Positions 26,728-36,083 of a DNA stretch of 64,000 bases are shown in pieces (position 1 is the stretch's first letter; every line of letters starts with the position of its first letter). A program made the translations under genes and the position numbers. The stretch comes from Oceanobacillus rekensis. GTDB lineage: Bacteria; Bacillota; Bacilli; Bacillales; Amphibacillaceae. The notes beneath the pieces are model-generated. The model worked only from the letters and a program-made list of their open reading frames with translations. It was not told the DNA's origin and made no database searches. The stretch spans positions 81,055 to 145,054 of the forward strand of contig NZ_MTBQ01000007.1 in assembly GCF_002153375.1 (NCBI RefSeq), given 5' to 3'.

Positions 26728-26948
26728 GTTTCGTCCCGAGTGGTTAAGGTTAATCATTGTGACAAGATAATAAGGACAGAACTTTACTAAACCTGCAAGC
26801 TTGCTCTTAATCTCACATATATCGTCCATCAACAAATCATAAACAAGTTACGGAAAGAATAAAATGAGAAAGAATCCAACAAAAACAAAGAAATTCTATG
26901 TTAAAATGATAGAATATTAAGTTAAATAAAATAGGGGGAGGATATCGC

Positions 26949-29900
26949 TTGCGAACAGTACCAATCATACAAAGTCAGCTTACTCCACCACAGGTAAGAA
27001 AACGATTTCTACAACGGAGTAAATTAAATAAAAAACTAATAAATATCCAGAAGTATCCTTTAACATTATTGTATGCAGGTGCTGGTTACGGAAAGAGCAC
27101 AGCATTGACATTATTTGTGCATGAGATAAATAAAGATGTAAGCTGGTATTCTGTTTCCCCAAACGATGCCGCTATCCTGCCATTTATCAGCAAACTGGTT
27201 CAATCGATTAAACAAAACCATTTCTATTTTGGTGACACCATTCTGCTAGAACTACAAAATCTTAATAATTATGTTGATGTAGAACACATCTATTCATTGG
27301 TGACTTCTTTTATAAATGAAATTATTCAATTAAAAGAAGAGGTCATACTCGTGTTGGATGATTTTCATTATGTTGCCAATTCAAATGAAATTGAGAATTG
27401 GATGCTTTATTTATTCGACCATATTCCACCGAATCTTCATATAATAATATCCAGTAGAAAGAAACCAAGGTGGGAAGTTCTTCCTAAATTAAAGGTTGAG
27501 GGAGATTTACTAGAAATAACCCAATTTGATTTAGTCTTTTCTCCAGAGGAGATGCATTACCTTCTAGAAGATGTGCATCATGTAAAAGTAACAGACCAAG
27601 AGGTAACTAAAATCTACCAGTTAACGGAAGGCTGGGCGATTGCATTTAATATGCTTATTCAGCAACTCAACGCAGGCACATCATTAGAGGCGATTTTTAC
27701 GAACCAAAAAAGATCGTTAAGGGACCTATTTGACTATCTTGCTGCAGAAGTATTAACGAAGCAGTCGTTCATCATTCAGCAGTTCCTCATGCAGTCGAGC
27801 ATACTTGATATTCTATCACCAGAGAGTTGTGATGAGGTATTGCAAATAAAGGGGTCAGAGGATATTCTAGTGGGTCTGATTGAGCAAAACTTGTTTATCG
27901 TTGAAGGTGATAGAAATTATTACCGATATCATGCACTATTTAAAGCATTTTTGGAAAACCTACTGCTGAAGAATTATGAAAGCGAATACAAAGAATTGCA
28001 TTTACGTGCAGCGAGTTATTTTGAAAAAAGAGAGAGTATGGAATCCGCTCTTAACCATTACCAAAAGGTAGAGGAATATTATAAGATTGCTCATTTATTG
28101 AAAGATATCGGACCCGACATGCTGCGTTCTGGAAGGCTTAATACCCTCTATGACTTATTGGTGGATTTGCCAGATAAGTATAAAGAACAGACGCAGGTTC
28201 TTTATTTTTATCAAGGGGAGATTGAACGTTATCGATCCTTATATGAATTAGCAATGAATAATTATGAACGTATTATTCATTCAATGCCGGAACAAACAAA
28301 GGAAAACCATTATCTCGGAAGTCAGGCTTTGGAAGGGATGGCACGTATTTATCTGGATACGATTCAGCCTGATCAAGCAGAACGATTTGTGAATCAAGCC
28401 ATACATTACAGGGATAAAGCCGGGGGATTGCCTGAGGATATGGCTCAGTTGTATTTGTTAATGGCGGAGAATTTATTGAATGCCGGCAAAGCAACAAAGG
28501 CGGAAGTTTGGTTTGAACGGGCAAAGCGACTCAACCTACCGATGGAAGAAAGTAATCTGCAGCCAAGAATTTACCTGCGTACCGGAAGATTGGTTAAGGC
28601 AAGAGAAATTCTGCTAAATAGAAAAAAGGACAGCGATACCAGTAATCATAAACATTTACCGCAATCCCACCGTGAGACAGATTTACTTTTGTCTATTATT
28701 GAAGCTTTTATGGGTCATGCTGAAGTAAGTAAGCAGCTTGCTTCAGATGCGATTCAACTAGGACTTTCTATACAAGCCCCATTTGTGGAAGCATGTGGTT
28801 GGATACGGATGGGGCATGCGGTTCAATTGACAGACCATTATGATACAAATCTAGCAATCCAATGTTATGAAACAGCGCTTGAAATGATGGGTAAAATCAA
28901 TATTTCAAGAGGTAAGGCCGAACCATATATGGGTCTCTCCATTTTATACGGCAAACGGCAAGTTTATAACCGGGCCATGGACTATGCGGTTAAAGGGTTG
29001 AAGGAAACAGAAAAAGTAAACGACCGTTGGTTAAGTGCGCTGATTAAGCTTGGTATGATGATAACAGAGGTTTATAACCATAATTTCGAACAGGCTTGGA
29101 TAATGAATGAACAAGTAATGTCTGATATGGAGTCCTGTGGTGATCGCTATGGAATGATGGTAACCACATTTTGGAATGCTTACATTTCATTTGAAAATGA
29201 AGCGGAAGATCAATTTAAGTTTGAGATGGAACGTTTTCTCCATGAAGTGCAGACAGAGGAATATGAATTTTTCCTGAAAAGAAAAACAGTCTTTGGGCCG
29301 ACAGACATGCAAAATATTGCTCCAATGTTATTAAAAGCAAACGAGCTAGGTATCGCACCGCAATATGTATCCAGGTTAATGTATGAACTCAACCTGAGTG
29401 AATCGATTAAAAATCATCCAGGTTATACATTGCGGATAAGTACACTTGGCCAATTTAAAATATGGCTTGGAACGAAACAAATAGAGCCCAAGGATTGGCA
29501 ACGGGGTAAAGCTAAGGAATTATTTGAGTTGCTTATAACCAACCGTAAAAAACTTTTACAAAAGGAAGAGATCTTTCAATTTTTATGGCCGGATCAGGAT
29601 GAAGCGAATGTGAGTAAAAGTTTCAAAGTAACACTTAATGCTTTATTGAAAGTATTGGAGCCTCATAGGAAAGCAAGAGAGGAATCATTTTTTATTATGA
29701 GAGAAGGAAGTGCATATGGATTAAACCCGGATGCAGGGTGTGAATTGGATTGCATTCAGTTTGAAGACTTGGTTATGAAAGGCATGGATGATAGGGATCC
29801 AAAACATGCAATGGAATTACTTGAGAAGGGCTTGAAACTGTATTATGGGGAATACTTGTCCGACCTTCGCTTTACATCCTGGTGTCAAACGGAGAGAGAA

Positions 29901-30200
29901 CGGCTGCAACAGCTTTATCTTAGAGGTGCGGAGAAGATGGCTCAAGTATCAGTACGTTTGTTGGAATTTAACCAATGTATGGCTTGGTGTGAAAAGATTT
30001 TGGTTATTGATCGTACTTGGGAGGAGGCCTATCGTCTGATAATGTATAGTTATTATCAGAACAATAATCGTCCGCAGGCAATGAAATGGTATGGGAAGTG
30101 CTGTGATGCGCTGCAAACGGAGCTTGGCGTGGAACCAATGGAATCCACAAAAGAAATGTACCAGTTGATAATGGAATCTGAAGAATTGAATACTTACTGA
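26949..30200 (+). CDS. Large MalT/SARP-type transcriptional regulator (ATPase-TPR-BTAD)
   Basis: 1083 residues. The N-terminal STAND-type NTPase has P-loop GAGYGKST at residues 44-51 and Walker B VILVLDDF near 132-138, then ISSRKKPRWE typical of MalT-like ATPases. TPR-like helical repeats fill roughly residues 350-800. The C-terminus from about 828 is a SARP-type winged-helix domain (LRISTLGQFKIWL, KAKELFELLITNRKKLLQKE) and BTAD (SDLRFTSWCQTERERLQQLY). It has SARP at the C-terminus instead of the LuxR HTH of MalT. The effector is unknown; such proteins activate catabolic operons when an inducer binds the TPR sensor. The start is TTG 26949 after AGGGGGAGGA. It is encoded upstream of the acyl-CoA/importer cluster and could control it. 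Confidence 0.85.
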   Translation: MRTVPIIQSQLTPPQVRKRFLQRSKLNKKLINIQKYPLTLLYAGAGYGKSTALTLFVHEINKDVSWYSVSPNDAAILPFISKLVQSIKQNHFYFGDTILLELQNLNNYVDVEHIYSLVTSFINEIIQLKEEVILVLDDFHYVANSNEIENWMLYLFDHIPPNLHIIISSRKKPRWEVLPKLKVEGDLLEITQFDLVFSPEEMHYLLEDVHHVKVTDQEVTKIYQLTEGWAIAFNMLIQQLNAGTSLEAIFTNQKRSLRDLFDYLAAEVLTKQSFIIQQFLMQSSILDILSPESCDEVLQIKGSEDILVGLIEQNLFIVEGDRNYYRYHALFKAFLENLLLKNYESEYKELHLRAASYFEKRESMESALNHYQKVEEYYKIAHLLKDIGPDMLRSGRLNTLYDLLVDLPDKYKEQTQVLYFYQGEIERYRSLYELAMNNYERIIHSMPEQTKENHYLGSQALEGMARIYLDTIQPDQAERFVNQAIHYRDKAGGLPEDMAQLYLLMAENLLNAGKATKAEVWFERAKRLNLPMEESNLQPRIYLRTGRLVKAREILLNRKKDSDTSNHKHLPQSHRETDLLLSIIEAFMGHAEVSKQLASDAIQLGLSIQAPFVEACGWIRMGHAVQLTDHYDTNLAIQCYETALEMMGKINISRGKAEPYMGLSILYGKRQVYNRAMDYAVKGLKETEKVNDRWLSALIKLGMMITEVYNHNFEQAWIMNEQVMSDMESCGDRYGMMVTTFWNAYISFENEAEDQFKFEMERFLHEVQTEEYEFFLKRKTVFGPTDMQNIAPMLLKANELGIAPQYVSRLMYELNLSESIKNHPGYTLRISTLGQFKIWLGTKQIEPKDWQRGKAKELFELLITNRKKLLQKEEIFQFLWPDQDEANVSKSFKVTLNALLKVLEPHRKAREESFFIMREGSAYGLNPDAGCELDCIQFEDLVMKGMDDRDPKHAMELLEKGLKLYYGEYLSDLRFTSWCQTERERLQQLYLRGAEKMAQVSVRLLEFNQCMAWCEKILVIDRTWEEAYRLIMYSYYQNNNRPQAMKWYGKCCDALQTELGVEPMESTKEMYQLIMESEELNTY

Positions 30201-30309
30201 CATATGTCTTAATTTGAAGAGGTGACCTCCTAAGGGACCTATTCAGATTAAGGCATTTTAGTTTACCATGTTGCTTGTCTTGAAAAAGTTATAGAGGTCT
30301 AAGACAGAA

Positions 30310-30330
30310 AGATAAATGAATTATTTATCT
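30310..30330 (+). promoter_or_regulatory. Candidate TetR-family operator
   Basis: AGATAAAT (30310-30317), 5 bases, ATTTATCT (30323-30330): a perfect inverted repeat. A third copy of the half-site, ATTTATCT, lies at 30360-30367 in the promoter spacer. Placement suggests autorepression by the downstream TetR protein. Confidence 0.58.
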
Positions 30331-30354
30331 GTAGGTAGTATTTTTGAAAAACAC

Positions 30355-30383
30355 TTGTAATTTATCTGAAATTTTTGTATAAA
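30355..30383 (+). promoter_or_regulatory. SigA promoter of the TetR/acyl-CoA cluster
   Basis: TTGTAA (30355-30360), 17 bases, TATAAA (30378-30383). The spacer contains a copy of the operator half-site. Confidence 0.6.
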
Positions 30384-30405
30384 CTAAAACTGAGAGGTGA
30401 TTCAT

Positions 30406-31011
30406 GTGTCAGGAATAAAAGAAAATCAGTTAACATCAAAAGGTATGAAAACAAGACAGAAGATTTTAGATACTGCAGAAGAGATTATCGGTGAAAAGGG
30501 GTATTTTGAAGCATCCATCGTTGAAATTACTGTAAAGGCTGGTGTGGCACAAGGTACTTTTTATAATTATTTTCCTACGAAAAAGTCAGTATATGATGAA
30601 CTCGTTTATCAATTGAGTTCAAATTTTCGACATCAGATTAAATTAGCAATGGAAGGAAAAACAACATTTGAAGAAAAACAGCGGGCCGGCTTTCTCGCAT
30701 TTTTCGAATGGGTAATTAATCATCGTAATTTTTACAGTATTGTACAGCAGTCGGTATTAGTGGATAAGAATCTATATCGTTGGTATTACGAGAAGATTGC
30801 AGATGGATTTATTAAATCGATCGAGGAAGCTGTTGATAGTCATGAATGTAAAGCTTTGACCCCAGAGACGATTGCCTATTGCTTAATGGGAATCGGTCAA
30901 TTTATCGGGATGCGCTGGGTTTTTTGGGAGGAGAGATTAGTCCCTGATGAAGTATTGGATGAGGTTATGGAGGTAATCTTTAATGGTCTGAAACGACAGG
31001 AGGTAAAATAA
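30406..31011 (+). CDS. TetR-family transcriptional regulator
   Basis: 201 residues. The N-terminal HTH is clear: KTRQKILDTAEEIIGEKGYF, then VEITVKAGVAQGTFYNYFPTKKSVYDEL. The C-terminal ligand domain has many aromatic residues (HRNFYSIVQQS, NLYRWYYEKIADGFI) and resembles FadR/acyl-CoA-responsive TetR regulators. It likely represses its own operon and releases on binding an acyl-CoA or related ligand (inference). The start is GTG 30406, six bases after GAGAGGTGA; GTG 30397 overlaps that site. The next gene begins on the base after its stop codon. Confidence 0.85.
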   Translation: MSGIKENQLTSKGMKTRQKILDTAEEIIGEKGYFEASIVEITVKAGVAQGTFYNYFPTKKSVYDELVYQLSSNFRHQIKLAMEGKTTFEEKQRAGFLAFFEWVINHRNFYSIVQQSVLVDKNLYRWYYEKIADGFIKSIEEAVDSHECKALTPETIAYCLMGIGQFIGMRWVFWEERLVPDEVLDEVMEVIFNGLKRQEVK

Positions 31012-32502
31012 TTGGAACCTATTTCCTACTGGATCCATAAACGAGCTTTTATAACACCTGAACGTATCGCATTAATCAGTGATAAAAATAAGTATACGTA
31101 CAAAGAGCTTTCGGAAAGAGTTGAATGGATGGCTGCTTTGCTTCAGAAGAAATATCTCCTTCAAAAAGGGGAACGAATAGCTATCCTTTCCAATAATCGT
31201 GAAGAGTATCTGATTTCCTATTTTGCCATTGCTCAGCTTGGGTTGATTGCAGTGCCATTAAATATTCGGCTGACTGCCCAGGAATTAACATTTCAATTAA
31301 ACGATAGTAGAACCAAAACAATCATTTACGAGGAGGAAACTGCTGATTTATATCATGCCATTTGCAATCTTATAAAATTTGAAAACGCTTTCTACTTTGA
31401 GGATGAAGAAAGCAGTCTTGATATAAAAGTAAAACATGTAAAAATAGATGCTGCAAATGATCCCTTTATCATATGCTATACATCCGGAACGAGCGGGAGA
31501 CCAAAAGGAGCTGTGTTAACCCAGGCGAATATGTTTTGGAATGCGATCAATTGCCAGTATGCAATAGACATTACGTCTAAGGATAAAGTGATTGTCCTTC
31601 TGCCTTTATTTCATATCGGTGGAATTGGGTTATTTGCCTTTCCAACATTACTTGCCGGCGGTACGGTTATTATCCCTGGAAAATTTAATCCTGACAACAC
31701 AATCCAAATAATTGAAGAAACTGGTGTAACAATCGTAATGGGAGTGCCCACGATACATGACGCTATCCGGAAACATCACTTATTTGAAACTGCAAATTTC
31801 TCATCCGTAAGATGGTTTTACAGTGGTGGCGCCCCTTGCCCGAAAGAACTCATAAACGCCTATTTAGAAAGGGGATTGCCTTTTGGACAGGGAATGGGAA
31901 TGACGGAAACTGCACCAACGATTTTCATGCTTTCCAGGGAAGATTACCAAACTAGAGTGGGCTCTATAGGAAAGCCGGTCATGTTTTGTGACATTTTAAT
32001 TGTAGATAATGAAGGCAATCAAGTTAAAAATGGAGAGGTAGGTGAACTTCTCATAAAAGGTCCGAATGTCATGAAGGAGTATTGGGGATTGCCTGGAAAA
32101 ACAAATGAAGCAATTCGAGATGGCTGGTTTTTTTCGGGTGATTTAATGAGACAAGATGAGGAAGGATTCATATACGTCGCTGGAAGGAAGAAAGATATGA
32201 TTATATCTGGAGGGGAAAATATATATCCATTAGAAGTCGAACAGATAATTAACGAATTACCGCAAATTAATGAAGTAGCTGTAATCGGAGTAGAAGACGA
32301 TAAATGGGGAGAGGTTCCAATTGCTTTTGTCTCCTTAAATAATGATGAAATAATAAGTAAACAGGAAATTAGATCCTATTGCCTCATGAAAATAGCTAAA
32401 TACAAAGTACCTAAAAAGGTGATAGTAGTGGAGGAAATTCCTAAAAATGCAACAGGAAAAATTGATAAGAAAGAATTAAATAAGAATTTACTTTGGAGGT
32501 GA
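31012..32502 (+). CDS. Acyl-CoA synthetase (AMP-forming), first copy
   Basis: 496 residues, class I adenylate-forming enzyme. The P-loop is YTSGTSGRPKGAVLTQAN near residue 155; other core motifs are GMTETAPT, WFFSGDLMRQDEEGFIYVAGRKKDM and SGGENIYPLEVE, with the catalytic Lys in NATGKIDKKEL near the C-terminus. It activates a carboxylic acid to its CoA thioester; the acid is unknown, but medium-chain, branched or cyclic acids fit enzymes of this type. It starts at TTG directly after the tetR stop, with ACAGGAGG upstream. A second synthetase is at 41461. Confidence 0.9.
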   Translation: MEPISYWIHKRAFITPERIALISDKNKYTYKELSERVEWMAALLQKKYLLQKGERIAILSNNREEYLISYFAIAQLGLIAVPLNIRLTAQELTFQLNDSRTKTIIYEEETADLYHAICNLIKFENAFYFEDEESSLDIKVKHVKIDAANDPFIICYTSGTSGRPKGAVLTQANMFWNAINCQYAIDITSKDKVIVLLPLFHIGGIGLFAFPTLLAGGTVIIPGKFNPDNTIQIIEETGVTIVMGVPTIHDAIRKHHLFETANFSSVRWFYSGGAPCPKELINAYLERGLPFGQGMGMTETAPTIFMLSREDYQTRVGSIGKPVMFCDILIVDNEGNQVKNGEVGELLIKGPNVMKEYWGLPGKTNEAIRDGWFFSGDLMRQDEEGFIYVAGRKKDMIISGGENIYPLEVEQIINELPQINEVAVIGVEDDKWGEVPIAFVSLNNDEIISKQEIRSYCLMKIAKYKVPKKVIVVEEIPKNATGKIDKKELNKNLLWR

Positions 32503-32509
32503 TATCGTT

Positions 32510-32917
32510 ATGAACTTTGCAATTGGAGATTCAGCGAGTTTTTCAAGAACCGTAACGGAAACAGATTTTGTAATGTTTGCAGGATTAAGTGGCGATTATA
32601 ATCCCATACATGTTGACAAGGAATATGCCAAAAATACATTTTTTCGTAAGCGCATCAGCCTTGGATTACTTACAGCGAGTTTCCTGTCCAGATTATTGGG
32701 AATGCATATTCCGGGACCAGGTTCAATCTATGTTTCGCAAACCTTGTATTTTACGGAGCCTGTTTATATAGGTGACACGATAACCGCTCTTGCAGAAGTG
32801 ATTGAGTTGGATAATAGATTAATAACGTTAAAAACAACTTGTAAAAATCAAAATGGGAGTATTGTCCTGGATGGTGAGGGAGTAATGAAACTGCCAAAGA
32901 AGGAGCTAGATATATGA
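32510..32917 (+). CDS. MaoC-like (R)-specific enoyl-CoA hydratase
   Basis: 135 residues, a single hot-dog domain. The hydratase-2 motif is present as FAGLSGDYNPIHVDKEYAK with the catalytic Asp and His, followed by ISLGLLTASFLSRLLGM. It would hydrate an enoyl thioester or dehydrate a 3-hydroxyacyl thioester. It lies 7 bases after the acyl-CoA synthetase and overlaps the KAS III-like gene by 4 bases, so it acts in the same pathway. Confidence 0.85.
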   Translation: MNFAIGDSASFSRTVTETDFVMFAGLSGDYNPIHVDKEYAKNTFFRKRISLGLLTASFLSRLLGMHIPGPGSIYVSQTLYFTEPVYIGDTITALAEVIELDNRLITLKTTCKNQNGSIVLDGEGVMKLPKKELDI

Positions 32918-33912
32918 TTGGTATTCAGGCAACCAGTATTTATGAACCTGAACGGAAGGAAACTGCAGCAGAACTATCACTTAAAACTACCATTCCAGAA
33001 CAGGTAATTATAGAGAAGTTTGGGCTATCTGAAAAAAGAATAGCACCAGACCATATGCATGCATCGGATTTAGCGATAGCTGCAGGGAAAAAGATTCTGA
33101 GTAAAGTAGACCCGAAAACAATAGATATTGTAATTTATTTTGGGAGCCCTTTCAAAGATTATCAGATTTGGACGGCTTCATCAAAAATACAACATGAACT
33201 GGGAACCAGCAATTCGTATGCCTTTGAGCTGATGAATGTTAGTTCATGTTTTCCGATAGCTGTTAAAGTTGCAAAGGATATGCTCTATTCTGATGAAAAA
33301 CTAGACAATATTTTGCTTGTTGGTGGAACGAAGGAATCAATGACCATCAACTATGAAAATCCTCGTTCAAGGTTTATGTTTAATTTTGCAGATGGTGGTG
33401 CAGCTGCATTAGTAACGAAAAATGCGACAAAGAGCGAAATTCTTGCTTCGTCGATAATTACAGATGGTTCATTCAGTAAAGACGTACTTGTTCCGGGAGG
33501 TGGCTCAGTAAATCCAGTAAGCTCAGAAGTAGTTCAGCAAAAAATGCACTATATTGATGTGCCAAACCCAGCCAGTATGAAAGAGCGCTTGGACCTTGTA
33601 TCGATTCCCAATTTTACGAATGTCATTAAACAATCATTAGAGAGAAGTGGGCTGACATTGGAGGACTTAAAGGTGCTTTTACCACTCCATACGAAAAAAT
33701 CCATGTTTAAGGAAATGCTTGATCATGTGGGAATAAAAGAGGAACAAGCCATTTATCTAACACATCATGGGCATATGTCTGCTCTTGATCCATGCTACGG
33801 TTTATACCTGGCAGAGGAACGTGGTTTACTGAAAAAAGGGGATATTGCGGTCATCGTTTCTGCTGGAACCGGTTATACATGGGCAGCAACTGCACTACGT
33901 TGGTTTGGGTGA
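32914..33912 (+). CDS. KAS III-like (FabH/thiolase-fold) condensing enzyme, first copy
   Basis: 332 residues, thiolase fold. Cys112 in NVSSCFPIAVKVAKD sits where E. coli FabH has its catalytic Cys112; His259 in LPLHTKKSM matches the FabH active-site His. The third position, Asn in FabH (GNTS), is His287 here (HHGHMSALDP). The final VSAGTGYTWAATALRW is the family end motif. It presumably condenses or transfers acyl groups between CoA thioesters, outside fatty acid synthesis. A paralogue lies at 38668; both flank the importer genes. Confidence 0.82.
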   Translation: MIGIQATSIYEPERKETAAELSLKTTIPEQVIIEKFGLSEKRIAPDHMHASDLAIAAGKKILSKVDPKTIDIVIYFGSPFKDYQIWTASSKIQHELGTSNSYAFELMNVSSCFPIAVKVAKDMLYSDEKLDNILLVGGTKESMTINYENPRSRFMFNFADGGAAALVTKNATKSEILASSIITDGSFSKDVLVPGGGSVNPVSSEVVQQKMHYIDVPNPASMKERLDLVSIPNFTNVIKQSLERSGLTLEDLKVLLPLHTKKSMFKEMLDHVGIKEEQAIYLTHHGHMSALDPCYGLYLAEERGLLKKGDIAVIVSAGTGYTWAATALRWFG

Positions 33913-33995
33913 AGAACCTGTTTGTAACTTTCCTGTAACTTCTTCTATTTATGATAGCAGTATGTAAAGTGATTAAATTTTGAGGGGGAGAAATT

Positions 33996-35234
33996 ATGAA
34001 GGTTAACCGAATATGGTCACTATTGATTGTTTTATTCTTTGTTGGTATTTTGGCAGCATGCAATGACAGTGAAGATGCATCCAGCAATTCAGAAGATTCA
34101 TCTGGAGATACACCGGAGGATACACAAGAAACAATCAAAATAGGAGTGTTAGCATCTTTGACAGGTGCATTGGAAGCCTATGGAGATCAGACAAAGAAGG
34201 GTTTTGAATTAGGACTCGAATATGCTACAGATGGAACAATGGAGGTTGCCGGCAAGAAAATTGAAGTTTTCTTTGAAGATACAGAAACAGATCCCACAGT
34301 TGCACGCCAGAAAGCAATTGGTCTGCTAGAAGATAAGGAAGTTGATTTTCTCGTAGGTTCCTCCAGTTCTGGTGATACGTTGGCGGTGACACCTTTGGCT
34401 GAAGAATACGAGAAAATTATGGTTGTTGAACCTGCAGCGGCTGATAGCATTACGGGATCCGAATACAATGATTACATTTTCCGAACTGCAAGGAATTCAG
34501 CACAGGATGCGGTTGCAGCAGCAGCGTCTATTGCAGGGGAAGGTGTCAAAATTGCGACACTGGCACCTGATTATTCATTTGGACATGATGGTGTAGCGGC
34601 ATTTGTGGCAGCTGCAGAAGACTTGGGAGCAGATATTGTCCATGAGGAATATGCGGATCAGGCTGCAACAGATTTTACAGCAAATATCCAAAAAATAATT
34701 GAGTCAGACCCAGATTACTTATTTGTTGTATGGTCTGGAGCAAATTCACCTTGGAATCAGATCTCTGATATGAGATTGCAGGACCAAGGTATCCAAATTA
34801 CAACAGGTGCTCCAGATATCGCTGCACTTGCTACAATGACTCAATTAGTAGGAATGGAAGGATTTACTGTTTACTACCATACATTGCCGGATAATGAAGT
34901 GAATGATTGGTTGGTTGAGGAACATAAGAAACGTTTTGATGGAGCAGTTCCTGATCTATTTACTCCAGGTGGAATGAGTGCAGCCATTGCAATTGTGGAA
35001 GCGCTTAACAAAAATGAAGGTGAAGCAGATGCGAATGCTTTGATTGAAGTGATGGAAGGAATGAGCTTTGATACGCCGAAAGGTACCATGACTTTCCGTC
35101 CAGAAGACCATCAGGCATTGCAGGAAATGTACTCCATTACATTAGAAGAAAGTGATGAAGTGGATTATCCTGTTCCAGTATTAAATCGAATACTAACACC
35201 GGAAGAAACAGCACCACCAATTATGAATGAGTAA
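33996..35234 (+). CDS. ABC importer substrate-binding lipoprotein (LivJ/Peripla_BP_6 type)
   Basis: 412 residues. The lipoprotein signal ends in LAAC (Cys22), followed by an Asp/Ser/Glu-rich linker. The mature domain begins IKIGVLASLTGALEAYGDQT and contains FEDTETDPTVARQKAIGLLE and GSSSSGDTLAVTPLAEE, typical of type I periplasmic-binding proteins for branched-chain amino acids, amides, aromatic acids and similar ligands. In this context the ligand is more likely the acid activated by the neighbouring synthetases than an amino acid. GAGGGGGAG precedes the ATG. Confidence 0.88.
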   Translation: MKVNRIWSLLIVLFFVGILAACNDSEDASSNSEDSSGDTPEDTQETIKIGVLASLTGALEAYGDQTKKGFELGLEYATDGTMEVAGKKIEVFFEDTETDPTVARQKAIGLLEDKEVDFLVGSSSSGDTLAVTPLAEEYEKIMVVEPAAADSITGSEYNDYIFRTARNSAQDAVAAAASIAGEGVKIATLAPDYSFGHDGVAAFVAAAEDLGADIVHEEYADQAATDFTANIQKIIESDPDYLFVVWSGANSPWNQISDMRLQDQGIQITTGAPDIAALATMTQLVGMEGFTVYYHTLPDNEVNDWLVEEHKKRFDGAVPDLFTPGGMSAAIAIVEALNKNEGEADANALIEVMEGMSFDTPKGTMTFRPEDHQALQEMYSITLEESDEVDYPVPVLNRILTPEETAPPIMNE

Positions 35235-35245
35235 TAATCGATTTA

Positions 35246-35288
35246 GAACATTACCCTTACCTCCTTGTTTGTTGGTAAGGGTATGTTC
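35246..35288 (+). other. Intercistronic hairpin between binding-protein and ATPase genes
   Basis: GAACATTACCCTTACC (35246-35261) pairs with GGTAAGGGTATGTTC (35274-35288). There is no clean T-run. Such hairpins commonly stabilise or partly terminate the mRNA so that the binding protein is made in excess over the permease. Confidence 0.65.
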
Positions 35289-35315
35289 TTCATCAAGCAT
35301 TAGAGGAGGAAGACG

Positions 35316-36083
35316 ATGAAAACAATATTGGAAACAAAAGACTTAAGCATCGCTTTTGGAGGGCATGTGGCTGTAAACTCCGTGTCTGTCCAAATAACGG
35401 AAAAGAAATTCACCTCTATTATTGGTCCGAATGGTGCAGGAAAAACCACTTTTTTTAATCTGCTTAGCGGGCAACTTTCTCCAACAACTGGTTCCGTCTA
35501 TTATAAAGGCCGAGATATAACAAAGCTTCCAACTACTGAAAGAACAAGAAGAGGCATTGGAAGGTCTTTTCAGATTACTAATATTTTTCCGAATCTAACG
35601 GTACTGGAAAATGTTCGCTTAGCTGTCCAGTCCCAAGCAAAGGTTCGTTACCAGATGATCGCTCACTTTCTCCATTACAAACAATTTGAAGATAAAGCAC
35701 ATGAACTGCTTGAAAGAGTCTACTTGAAAGATAAGGCGAAATCCATTGCTGTCCATTTGGCCCATGGAGAAAAAAGAAAGTTGGAGATTGCCATGCTGCT
35801 CGCTCTGGAAACAGAAATTCTATTGCTCGATGAACCGACAGCAGGAATGTCCCTGGAAGAGGTACCAGCCATCATCGAAGTTATTAAGGAGATTAAAAGA
35901 CAGGAAGATCGCACCATCGTTCTAATTGAGCACAAAATGGATATGATTATGGACATGTCTGATGAGGTGCTTGTTTTATACCACGGAGAGTTGATTGCTC
36001 AAGGAACTCCAGAACAAATAGTTGAAAATGAGACGGTTCAGTCTGCCTATTTAGGAGGTAGTTACAATGAACAGCTTACTTGA
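35316..36083 (+). CDS. ABC importer ATP-binding protein (LivG type)
   Basis: 255 residues. Walker A is IIGPNGAGKTTFFNLL, signature LAHGEKRKLEIAML, Walker B ILLLDEPTAGMS and switch His in VLIEHKMDMIM. RGIGRSFQITNIFPNLTVLENV and the C-terminal QSAYLGG are LivG-specific. The signature begins LAHGE instead of the more usual LSYGE. It overlaps the LivF gene by 17 bases. It energises import with LivF. Confidence 0.92.
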   Translation: MKTILETKDLSIAFGGHVAVNSVSVQITEKKFTSIIGPNGAGKTTFFNLLSGQLSPTTGSVYYKGRDITKLPTTERTRRGIGRSFQITNIFPNLTVLENVRLAVQSQAKVRYQMIAHFLHYKQFEDKAHELLERVYLKDKAKSIAVHLAHGEKRKLEIAMLLALETEILLLDEPTAGMSLEEVPAIIEVIKEIKRQEDRTIVLIEHKMDMIMDMSDEVLVLYHGELIAQGTPEQIVENETVQSAYLGGSYNEQLT

